From: Serpula lacrymans var. lacrymans S7.9
Lineage: Eukaryota; Basidiomycota; Agaricomycetes; Boletales; Serpulaceae
Reading direction: 5' to 3'
Length of the DNA stretch: 64,000 nucleotides
Assembly (NCBI RefSeq): GCF_000218685.1
Contig: NW_006763294.1
Span: 434,001-498,000 of the forward strand
Below the pieces are notes generated by a model, which worked only from the letters and a program-made list of their open reading frames with translations, had not been told where the DNA came from and searched no databases. Below are positions 32,284 to 42,236 of the stretch, one piece after another (the first letter of the stretch is position 1; each line of letters opens with the position of its first letter). The position numbers and the translations under genes are program-made.

Positions 32284-33945
32284 CCACTTTGAACCAGTAT
32301 TCACAAAAGCATCATTCAACAAACTACCCCCACGATGAGTTTGGGATCATGCAATTGAACTTCTACTGGAAGCCAAAGGTCTAGACTGTAAAATGTATCC
32401 ACTCAATTGCGATGAACAAGTCCATCTTGATGAGTTCTAAAAAGAAAACCTGGAGACAGGAAGGATTAGAGTATCAAAATCCCCTTACGCCTCCCCGTTC
32501 TTCTTGATCAAGAAAAAGGATGAATCCCTTAGACCTGTACAAGATTATTGGAAACTCAATGCCCTCACGATCAAAAACCGACATACACTACCTCTCATTT
32601 CTGAATTAATAAATCGACTCAAAGGCACTAGATTCTTCACCAAGTTAGATGTCCGTTGGGGATACAATAATGTTTGAATCAAAGAAGGAGACAAGCATAA
32701 AGCTGCCTTCAGAGCTAACAGAGGATTGTTTGAACCCCTAGTTATGTTCTTTGGACTCACAAACTCCCCAGCCACATTTCAAACAATGATGGATCAACTT
32801 CTCCAAGACCTGATCAACGAAGGATCTGACATTGTATACCTTGACGATATCGTGATATTCACCGATTCTTTGGAAGAACATAGGAGATCATATCCAAAGT
32901 TCTTCAAATCCTTGCAGACAATCAGCTATATCTCAAACCAGAGAAATGCGAGTTTGAGAAGAAAGAGGTCGAACATCTAGGAATGATCATCTCTCATGAC
33001 ACGATTTGTATGGACCCTCTAAAAGTACAAGCAGTTGCAGAATGGCCGGTACCACGCACCAAAAAGGAGTTACAATTGTTCTTAGGATTCTCAAACTTTT
33101 ACAGAGGATTTATCCGAGACTATGGAAAGATTGCAAAACCCCTGACAATCCTCACCCACGAAGTAGATTGGAAATGGGCTGATGACCAGCAACAAGCATT
33201 TGACATTCTCAAGAAAACAATCACAACCTCGCCGACACTTGCAATCCCTAATGACAAAGATCCATTCAAGGTAGAATGTAACACTTTCAACTATGCCACA
33301 GGAGCAGTACTATCCCAACAGCAAGAGGGAAAGTGGAGACCAGTTGCATTCCTGTCAAAATCAATGAACCCTGCAGAGAGAAATTACGCCATCTGGGATA
33401 AAGAAATGTTAGCAGTAATGCATGTGTTAGAAGAATGGCAACACCTCCTTATGGGAGCTAAAAACCACTTCACCATCTTCACAGACCATCAGAACCTCAC
33501 CTACTTCTGAGACCCCCAGAAAGTAAACAGATGACAGGCTAGGTGATGGACACGCTGGCCAGATACGATTTCAGATTAGAACATGTAAAAGGCTCAGCAA
33601 ACACGAAAGCGGACCTACTTAGTCAAAGAATAGACCATCCGAGAGGCGAGAGAGATAATGAAGGACAGGTCCTTCTACCTCAGCTTGCAGAAGCAAATAT
33701 CTACACCATGGATGACGTGTTAGAAGAACACTATCTAGATGAGCTGCTAGCTTCGCAGCATAAGTTGGATGATTATATTGTGAAGAAGTTAAAAGATGAT
33801 CCAAAGGTTTGGAAGAAACACAACGGAATCATCTGGATAGGGAACAAGGAAGAAGATGAATTGACGCTAGGGTCATTCAAAAACAACATCTACGTACCCA
33901 AAGACCCGGAGTTAAGGGCACGTATTATTGAAGAAGAACATTTAT
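32284..33945 (+). pseudogene. Pol remnant of Gypsy family B (reverse transcriptase, RNase H, start of integrase region)
   Basis: Reverse transcriptase blocks KSPYASPFFLIKKKD, TKLDVRWGYNNV and [18 protein letters not shown], then IVYLDDIVIF with the YLDD catalytic pair intact. The connection is KKELQLFLGFSNFYRGFIRD. RNase H includes NYAIWDKEMLAVMHVLEEWQ and IFTDHQNLTYF. The frame is broken by stops at about 32,440, 32,677 and 33,508 and by a frameshift near 32,900. The sequence stops abruptly at about 33,945 in the integrase zinc-finger lead (LRARIIEEEH), where the inverted A2 fragment begins. It differs clearly from family A in sequence. Confidence 0.87.
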
Positions 33946-36810
33946 GTCCTTGACCATGCTCCCAGCAGCCTTGTTCTTCCTTTGGCCAGGTTCTACACCC
34001 ATTCTGGGGAGGTACAACCTTGTAACCTAAAATGGTGCTTTCCCTGTAGCCGATGACTGTTTGATATTATATGAGAACTGGGCTATCTTTAGCCACTTGG
34101 CCCAATCTGTCTGTCTGTTGTTGATAAATATACGGAGGTATTGCTTCAATTCCTGATTGAGCCTCTCCATTTGTCCATCTGTTTGCGGATGGAACACTGT
34201 TTATAGTTTAGGTTTGATGCCCAGCATCCAGCATAGTTTTTTTGTAAATTTGCTAGCAATTTGAGGCCCCCTACTGGAGATAACTGTTTCTGATAACCCG
34301 TGGATAGACCATACAAAATCTTTAAATAAGTCTGCTGTACCTGCGGCTGTAATAGTTTTATTTGTGGGAATAAATACCACTTCCTTTGAGAAACGATCTA
34401 CTACCACCATTACTGAATCATACCCATTTGACTTGGGTAGATCCGTTGTGAAATCAACTGATATATCTTGCCAGGGCCCAGTTGGTATTGGATTTGGCAT
34501 AAGTTTACCAGCTGGTGGTTGATGTGAGTCCTTTGCCATGGCACACCTCAGACAGGATTTTATGTATTCCTGTACATCTCTGACCATGCCAGGCCACATG
34601 TAGTATCTGGAGATCAACTCCATCGTTCGTTGCCATCCAGGGTGCCCAGCCAGTAGAATGTCATGATGTCTATCTATTGCCTTGATCCTTGCAGATTCAG
34701 GCACATTGATTTTGTCTTTGTAATGGAAGAGCCCGTCTTCCCATAAATAATGTTCATTGCCATTAAGGCACACCTTCTCTTCTGATTAGATGTCCTTCTT
34801 GAAGACTTCTAGAAGATTGGAGTCCTGCTCAATTTGAACATTGGCAACACTGGATTGATCTATCAGGGTGACACCTTTGTTTTGTCATCTTTGATGCCGT
34901 TGGCATGATCCTCTCTTCTGGATAAAGCATCTGCTTTTCCCATAGAAGTGCTAGGCTTATCAATGAATTCATAATTAAACCTTGACAGGTATACCGCATA
35001 GTGGGCCTGTCTTCAGTTCAAGTCTCAGGTTGTCATAAAATACTCCAGACTTCAAACTGGTGCCTAGCACCTTCTACGTAATGCTGCCAGTGCTCTAGTG
35101 CTCTAATGATGGCTAGCATCTCCTTGTCATAAATTTGATAGTTGCGCTCTGTAGGCAACAAACTATGTGATAAATAGGCACAAGGCCTCCAAAGATCGTC
35201 AGGGCATTTAATTGACAAAACAGCCACAGTAGCAAAATCAGAAGAGTTTGTTTCTAGCCGGAACTCTTTGTCTAATTGTGGAAATGCTCATATAGGCTCT
35301 GTTGTAAATGTTTGTTTAAGCTTATCAAAAGCTTCTTGTTCTTTGGCACCCCAGTGCCAAACAATATCCTCTTTAGTGAGATTGTTCAACGGTCTCGTTA
35401 TCTTTACAAAGTTTTCAACAAACTTTTGGTAGAAGTTGCCTAAGCCAAGAAAGGCCCTAACTCCTTTGACGCAAGTAGGTTCAGGCCAATCCAATATAGC
35501 TTGAACTTCTTCAGGATCCATCCTGATTCTGTTCTGGCCAATTATCATACCGAGGAAGTCTACTTCCTTTACTTTAAAATTACATTTCTTGGATTTGACA
35601 AATGTGTCCCTTTCTAGGTTTGAACGTGTCCTTCAAATCTATAGCATGGTCCCAAGGTTTAGCCTCTGGGAAGCGTTCTGATTTGTGTTTTGAAAAGACT
35701 TTCCAGAAGTCATGGTACTCTGGAGGTACCAGCCTCTTAATCTCTTCCTCGGGTTTTACCCCATCATTGTCATCATCAATATTATCCAAAGATCTGAGTT
35801 TGGCATAAACGTGACCAACATTTATTCTTTTGTCAAGCTCAGTTTGACGGACGTGACCCGGCTTACCCAAGCCATCACACTCCTGAGGGCAACATAACAG
35901 TGTGACAATCCCTGTCTGCCAGTTGATCTCAGGATTGTGTTTAAATAGCTAGGTCCAGCCTACGATTAAATGAATCTGGACTAGTTGGGTAGCTTCGGCA
36001 GTGACTCGTTCCCTGTGTCCTTGATACTCGACAACAAAAAAACATTTGTGTGTAATGCAGCCACCCACATTAAGTGTACCGTCAACATGATAGATGGGAA
36101 TAGATACATCTAATTTACAAGGGGGAGTCTGACTTGCTCAGCCCAGACCTGATCTATGAAGATGCTGTTAGCACCTGAATCAAGCAGTGCACTGGTTGGG
36201 GGTACTATGCCCCGGGGTCTTCCACACCAATATCTAAATAGATCTCTCTTTGGAATAAATATGTGTGCATCAACACATGACATTTTTACCAGAATCGGGC
36301 ACCCTAGTGTTTGTCTTGCTGGGGCCACACTCCTGGGGAGACGCTGGTGCAGCAATAGTGTTATAAATATTACAGTCACCATTTTTCATACAAGTACATA
36401 CTTCAGATAGTAAACTTAGAAATTTATTTACAATTTGGGGAGCCACCCCTTTTCCTTTATTGCTTGTGCAACACCTCGGAGCAGGGGCCGCCTTGTTGTG
36501 GTTTTTACTTCATAGTTAAGAGGAGCAAAGGCACCCAAGTGACCTAAGCTCTGAACTCTTTTCCCTGAGCCTACATTTCAGCGACCTGTTGGTCATAGAA
36601 GAAGGCTCAAATTTTGTTGTACGGACAACCAGCCAGAGTATTGAGCCAATTGTCCGACTTTTCAGTTTCTAGCTGGCGCACCTGGCGCCCTCGGTTATTT
36701 TTTTGTTAGGTGGTCTGCACCCTGTTTCTGCAATCTTGGGACATGTGTCCCTCATGGCCGCAATTGTAGCAGTTTCCCTTGAATCTGCGCATCTGTCCAC
36801 CTTGGACCGC
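33946..36810 (-). mobile_element. Gypsy family A, copy A2 (inverted, internally deleted, no LTRs)
   Basis: Read on the minus strand from 36,810: gag zinc knuckle (CYNCGHEGHMSQDC, His present), gag end, protease (LLDSGANSIFID), then the pre-RT region (35,870-35,600). The RT core is missing: KGH at about 35,605 jumps to the sequence before VKEVDFLGMIIG. That amounts to about 540 bp compared with A1. RNase H (35,548-35,033) and integrase (34,773-34,000) follow. The copy lacks the gag N-terminus and both LTRs. It is bounded by element C2 at one end and by family B pol at the other. Confidence 0.85.
34201..34773 (-). pseudogene. Integrase fragment of Gypsy copy A2
   Basis: HHCC zinc-binding domain (RHHDILLAGHPG, then CLRC), followed by the catalytic core with the first Asp in WQDISVDFTTDLP. 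The second catalytic Asp, normally in SDRGPQ, reads ISSRGPQ, so Ser replaces Asp. The frame stops at TAA (34201-34203). It continues beyond in frame with HPQTDGQMERLNQELKQYL, which holds the catalytic Glu. It is not functional as written. Confidence 0.82.
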
Positions 36811-38294
36811 TGTCATGCACCAAAGTTGATTGGTAGCATGGACAGGTGTCAATTATGAAGTGAATATTCAGAAAGATTCGCCTTTGCACCACACAGGCAC
36901 AGTGCCACGTGGAATAGTAATTAATATTGCCTTTTTTGAACTTGTGGCTGATCGGCACCACCTCTATTAGGCAATTCAGTTGCGCTCACCTTTGCTTTTC
37001 CATTTGGTACTTTCCGCGTTTCGGCAATTCAGCAAATGTTTGCGTTGCCACTGGCTACACATTGCGCCCTCGCTTTTGTCGTTCTCCCTTACTTTTTTCT
37101 TTACTCAGCCCCACCATGGGCCCCTTCCTCTCCTTTTTATTCTCACCTGACGGTCATTTCTGGATCCCCATTCTAATCCACTTTTTTGTCACCTCCACCC
37201 TCCTCCTCCTCATCTTATTTGCACCCCCACCATTTCTGATGTCATCACTCTCTATCCGCTTCCGTTGCCAATTTGTGGACCACCATGTGCCACTGCTGAT
37301 ATCAGCAAAGCCCCAATGGCCAGTCCAAGTTGGGCAACAGTTCCATCTTCATGACGTCGATCTGCCATCATATACTATCAAAACATCAGTCGCTCGTCTT
37401 GCCTGGTTAGAGCGTGGGTGGGTAGTTTTTGAGCTGGAGAAGGTTCATCCCCTTGCGTTGCCTATGTACATTGCTGTCCCATTCACTTGGGTACATTTAT
37501 CTTTCATCTATCGTCTTTGCTACAGCTATGCCTACCACACGCTGCCTGGGACTCACTTGTTCCAAATTAGAACTACTCCACTCCCTCCCTCGTTTGACCA
37601 GGTGGTCCAATACAACCAGTCCATTGGTAAGGCCATGGAACCGTCGGATTTGGACCAGGTGGTGAACCGGTGGCTCCAGTTTCTTTTTTTTCAGCAGAAC
37701 ATTCATTTACAGTGCAATTATTTTTGATTTTTGAATCATTTTTATGGACACATATTTTTTAGAATGCCTGACTGACAATAAAGGAACTGTGTTGATACTG
37801 ATAGTGTTTTGCCTTTCCCTCTTTTACTGCATCTTCCCACAACATCATGATTTTTCCTGCTCTCTTTTTGCTATTGGACTTTATTTTATGGCTGTACAAA
37901 CCTGTGACATTACTCACAGCACTCATTGTTCTATCTCTTTCTTTTCCTTATTTTGACAATCTTATCCTGTACTACTTATGCAGGATTTGTCACCTTGTCG
38001 CATTGTCAATATCAAACCTACCTTGTGCTATGATTAGCAAGGTAGTGCTCATCTATACTCGTCACTAAGCCCCTATCTTCTATAAATTCAACTATCCCTC
38101 CTCCTCAAAACCCACACTCATACACCTCTGGGTTTTACTTTGAAGGATCTTTATACGTACCACCCCACGAACAACCAGACCACTCCACTGTTCTAGGAGG
38201 CAAAGCCCATAAACAAGTTCTGTGGAATCTGGGAGGATTGTGTGTTAGTTTGTTTTGTGTGTGGTTTTTCTAACAACAGTTCTCATCATCGACA
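36811..38294 (+). mobile_element. Element C, copy 2: inverted copy with intact 266-aa ORF
   Basis: 1,484 bp, TGTCATGCACC...CATCATCGACA, matching C1 in the opposite orientation. Relative to C1 it lacks about 330 bp, within what is C1 30,760-31,090. The flanks (ACCGC and ATGAG) are not duplicated. The left neighbour is the gag of A2; the right neighbour is a DUF6589-like pseudogene. Confidence 0.72.
36927..37727 (+). CDS. ORF of element C, copy 2 (266 aa, unknown function)
   Basis: An intact frame from ATG 36927 to TAA 37727, starting MPFLNLWLIGTTSIRQFSCA. A strongly hydrophobic segment with prolines (WIPILIHFFVTSTLLLLILF) could span a membrane. It is followed by a more polar region (VDLPSYTIKTSVARLAWLER, GWVVFELEKVHPLALPMYIA). 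The same frame is conserved in copy C1 except for one late stop. No domain is recognised. It might be a captured host gene, an element-encoded factor, or an antisense frame without product; conservation in two copies favours past selection but is not proof. Confidence 0.45.
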   Translation: MPFLNLWLIGTTSIRQFSCAHLCFSIWYFPRFGNSANVCVATGYTLRPRFCRSPLLFSLLSPTMGPFLSFLFSPDGHFWIPILIHFFVTSTLLLLILFAPPPFLMSSLSIRFRCQFVDHHVPLLISAKPQWPVQVGQQFHLHDVDLPSYTIKTSVARLAWLERGWVVFELEKVHPLALPMYIAVPFTWVHLSFIYRLCYSYAYHTLPGTHLFQIRTTPLPPSFDQVVQYNQSIGKAMEPSDLDQVVNRWLQFLFFQQNIHLQCNYF

Positions 38295-39200
38295 ATGAGT
38301 CGCTTCTCTCAGCATCCCATGCATAGCATGGGCCATTGTCCTAAGAACCTCATAGGCTGTGTTGTAGACGACTTTCAACACGGAAAATAGACCTGTGTGC
38401 TTTTGTAGCAAAGAGATAGAGACTTCAAGCCAGCGCAAGGGTATTTGCTTGATACGACCGGATGAAAGTAAGTGTTACGAGCGCATCAATAGTTCCCTGT
38501 GATAACTCAATATTGCTCCACGTTCAGGTTTATATCCACTCACCAAGTGTGTTGGACGATATTTCCTGGAAACTCGAACAGTTCCTGACAGCATGCGTTT
38601 AGGTGGTGTCTCTCGGCTGTATTCTGACACTAGAAGCCACATGATAGGTGCGTGTTGTTCTGCAGTGTCCTGTAGTTTGTGATAGCTGAAATCCATGATT
38701 GCTTCTTGTGTTACCGAGGGGCCATGCTTTCTCTGAGTGTTCTCAGATGGGGCTCGGGCTTGCATGTGAAGACCTGCATCTCGGGATATCATAGCACTGG
38801 ATTCAAGCCTAGTGAGGCAGGCTGTGTGTTGTACAGCCCAAATGGTAAGGCCTCGTCCGGCATGTTTGACGTCTTGCAGGCTGACATCATTCATGAACAG
38901 TGGTTGACCAACATGAATATCATCTGAACAGAAAGGTGTTTCCTCAGCACGATCATATATCAGCTTGAGAAGAGCTCCAACTGTGGGGGAAGATGTGCCA
39001 TCAAGAAATGCCCGGACTTTCCTTTTACGTCATGACAGCCCCTTCCTGTGAGTATCCAACTCGCTTTCATCCTGCATTAGCTGATATAAGAACTGCGAAA
39101 GGCTCCATTCTACTTCCCCCATAGCATCTAGGATAGTATCCAACTTTTGCTCGTTCATTTGAGGGGGTTTGCGGGTTGTTCTTGCAGGAGTCTGAGACAT
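38295..39200 (-). pseudogene. DUF6589-type (agaricomycete transposon-associated) protein, 5' part
   Basis: From ATG 39200 (MSQTPARTTRKPPQMNEQKL) the frame reads on through a TGA at about 39,030 to RKRKVRAFLDGTSSPTVGAL. It continues LQDVKHAGRGLTIWAVQHTA, ISRDAGLHMQARAPSENT and EQHAPIMWLLVSEYSRETPP. The order of these blocks resembles the N-terminal region of DUF6589 proteins, which are abundant in agaricomycetes and linked to mobile DNA. A further stop ends the frame at 38475. The coding trace (RWLEVSISLLQKHTGLFSVL) stops exactly at the C2 border, so the 3' part was lost or displaced there. Confidence 0.55.
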
Positions 39201-39921
39201 GTTTTGGAGGTGGAAGTATATTATGATTATATTGATAATATATTTACAGTACAGTCTTGCTCTGATGGATTTGGACTGATAAGAAACTACAAAGACTCAT
39301 CTGACCCAACATGAGGCAGGCATAGTGATTAGCATAGAGCTTTTGCTGAGTGCTGAGCTTGCTGACAATCAACGGAGCTTGAATAGTGTTTGTGCTTTTG
39401 CTGTATTGACACTGAAGGGGGGCACCGTTATTTTGAAGCAGACCTTATTTACAAGATATTGATTGACTATCATCAATATATTGAATGAGGTCAGCAAGGG
39501 AGACTACTGCCGAACGGGCGCTTCGTAATAAGTTAGCTGTACTAGCCGAAATGGTCTTTGAGCACCCATATCGGCAAGTATGACAAGCTAGTTGAGCCGA
39601 TTGGGGACGAGCCTAGTATAGTACTGGACTACTATTACTGAGTGGCTCGCGAGTTCAAATTGCTGAAAAGTGACCTATGTTCGGCAACTCCTCAACCAAC
39701 GTTTGAGTTGGGGAGGGGACTATGCAGTTTCGAGGTTGCTGGCTGTCAGGGGTGCCAAGCGCGAGATTTGGTAATGGACACTACTTGGTGCCAGTGGGAT
39801 GTGGTTAGGTGATCAGGGTCGACCTGATAGCTAGGAACGTTGTATGCAGGACTATGATAAATACAGTAGCGATAAATTACATTTCAATAAACCACCACCT
39901 CATCCTCCAACTGTGCGAGAC
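39201..39921. other. Intergenic region, no supported gene
   Basis: 720 bp upstream of the DUF6589-like pseudogene and downstream of the second UstYa-like gene. Nothing beyond short chance frames is visible. Confidence 0.4.
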
Positions 39922-40578
39922 CTACGCGCTCTCAGTCTGGTCCTCCTTCCATGCAGCATACTCGCGCTGGTTCTCGTGGACCTGGTCATAGACAGCGCCC
40001 CAGTCGTTGCAGTGATACACGCCATACAGGTCAATGGGAGATTTGTGAGAGGCGTATTGGAAGGGCTCGAGCTGGAGATCGCCGCGGCAGAGCACCATCT
40101 GCTTGATATAGTTGAGACAATGCCTCGCGAGATCGCCTTCCTGGCGAGTGGTATCGTTGCGATTGCGATCGCGGGTCATGTCGGCGCGGATGACGTCGAG
40201 GCAGCGCAGCTGGTGGAAGAGGGAGAGGGAGAAGGGCTGGCGGTGGGGGCCGAGGTGGATGAGGGCGTTGTTTGGGGGTACGATGGCGGCCCATTCGTTG
40301 GCGCCGTCTGGAGAGTCGAGGCGGAAGCGAAGGGAGTTGTCAGAGGACATGAGGACGGGCTTGCGAGTATGGATGGGCCATGTCTGTGGGTAGTCGGAAC
40401 CGAGGTAGGCTGCGGTTAGCTGTGGTGAGTGGTGGTCATGTACGCGTCAAGTTGAAGGCTCACTGTAGGACCTGGAGAGGCGGGAGAGGTAGAGGGTGCC
40501 CCCTATTTTGAGAAGGAGGCTGGCGAGGAAGAGGGCGAGGGAGAGGACGAGGATGGGGCGGGAGGGAAGTGATGTCAT
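39922..40578 (-). CDS. UstYa-like (DUF3328) protein with degenerate HxxHC motifs
   Basis: Two exons: 40464-40578 (115 nt, phase 1) and 39922-40409, giving 200 aa. An N-terminal anchor (ILVLSLALFLASLLLKIGG) is followed by YLGSDYPQTWP, the family block. The motif positions read HQLRC (Arg for the second His) and LARHC (Leu for the first His), then LNYIKQMVLC, where the UstYa-like gene at 6.6 kb has HQLHC and HIHHC. The variant is of a kind I associate with basidiomycete DUF3328 proteins, so it may be a distinct subclass rather than a dead copy; the frame is intact. It diverges from the membrane-protein gene at 40,822 across 243 bp. No repeat-peptide precursor was found near it. Confidence 0.83.
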
Positions 40579-40821
40579 GGAGGAGGAGGTCAGTGAGAAG
40601 AGAATTGAGTATGGTCGGGTCAGGAACAGCGTCTGCCCTGAATGAAGCGGAGGTAGTTCATTAACGCGATGACAGGCACGAGAACGGAAATGGAGGCGTC
40701 GAAGTGAGCGCTGTGGGAGAGATCATTCACTCCACGGCTCTCTCCGCACACGTGTGGCCTTGAAAGAGTCAGCCCATGTCGAGTCGAGTCTGCCCTCGCC
40801 TGTGCATTCGTCTGATCAGCC

Positions 40822-42236
40822 ATGTCCACAGCCGTGTTCGAGCATGCCTACTACATCGGAAACTACATGAGCGGCATCCTCTATGGCGTAGAACTCGTCA
40901 TGTACTTCACCATCGTACACACCCTCTTCAAAAAGCCTTTCCGCACCCGCTCAGACCACTTCTTCCTCCTCTACTCCACCGCACTCCTCGTCCTCGTCTC
41001 CATCGACATCGCCACAAATGCCGTCTGGGGCGAGATGATGTGGATCAACGGGCAGGACAGGGTGGGCGGTGTCCCTGCCTTCATCGCAGAGGAGGTCTCC
41101 GTGTGGTACGAGACCCTCTCCTCCACCTCCGTCGTCGCCCTCATCTTCCTCGGCGATGCCCTCCTCGTAACTCGTCTTCCTTTCTCCCTCGATCCTCTCA
41201 TTAATACCCCCTTATCAGATATACAGACTCTTCATCCTCTGGGAATCCAGCTACCTCGTCGTCATCTTCCCCGTCCTCGTCTACTTTGGTGCCTTTGGTC
41301 AGTCCCCTCGTCTCTTCGTTTATTCACCCCACTTACCCCCCTCCAGCCCTAGCCATCATCGAACTCGTCTCCGCAGGCGTCCCAGGCGGCGACTTCTTCG
41401 CAGGAAAATCTGTCAACTTTGGCGTCCCCTACTACGCACTCACCATCTCCCTCAACATCATCGTCACAGCCCTCATCTGCTTCCGCCTCCTCTACCTCTC
41501 CCGCATCCTCCGCCACGCCCTCTCCCCCTCCCCCTCCTCCATCTCCCACTCCACCGGCGCAACAGGCCTCAGCGCCAGGGGCGAGGCCATGCACGCCGTC
41601 AGGGCCGATAACCTCAACTCGAGTGGCGTCAATACCAGCCTGTACACGAGCGTGGTGGCTATCATGATCGAGAGCGCGGCGCCTTACACCATCATGGGCA
41701 TCATGTTCCTAGTCCCCTACGCTCGTGGCTCCGAGACTGCCATCGCCTTTGGCCAGGTCTGGGCTAAGATCACCGTGCGTGTCTCCCCCACTCTGCCTCT
41801 GCGATACAAACGCTGACCCCCCCCTCCCCAGTGCCTCTCCCCCCAGCTCATCGTCCTCCGCGTCGTCACCCACCGCGCATGGGGACGCGACACGGTAGCC
41901 CAAGCCACCTCCTCCAAGCTCATCTTCACCTCCGGCGTCGCCATCGGCGCAGGGGCCACCACCACCACCGGCACAGGCCTCGACGTCGACATCGACCTCG
42001 AGGGGCCCGGCCTGCCGAGGCGCAGCGAGTTTAGGCGCTACAAGGGCCCCGGCGGTGGCGATCTCAAGCCCGAGTATGCGCACCATGATGCCAGCGACGA
42101 CGACAACGACGAGAAGGAGAAGAAGGGAGGGGGGGAGGGTCTGTTTGTCGCCAGACACTATTCGCAGGGTGGCAGCTCGGGCTCGGTGGGGAGTCCGAGC
42201 GTGGGTGAGAAGGAGGGGAGTGTGAGGGAGGTGTGA
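40822..42236 (+). CDS. Multi-pass (about seven-segment) integral membrane protein, basidiomycete type
   Basis: Four exons: 40822-41166, 41219-41297, 41347-41774 and 41832-42236 (418 aa). Hydrophobic segments include YMSGILYGVELVMYFTIVHT, FLLYSTALLVLVSIDIATNA, VVALIFLGDALL, YLVVIFPVLVYFGAF, YYALTISLNIIVTALICFRL, SLYTSVVAIMIESAAPYTIM and FTSGVAIGAGATTT. The topology of N-terminal segments plus a long polar C-terminal tail (KPEYAHHDASDDDNDEKEKK) resembles the large family of basidiomycete seven-segment proteins of unknown role, possibly receptor-like. Base composition is GC-rich with strong codon bias, unlike the repeat region to its left. No ligand or pathway can be proposed. Confidence 0.82.

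Noticed and set aside
30475..38294. C1 and C2 as the two LTRs of one retrotransposon
   Set aside because: They are in opposite orientation and enclose fragments of two different Gypsy families; LTRs of one element must be direct repeats.
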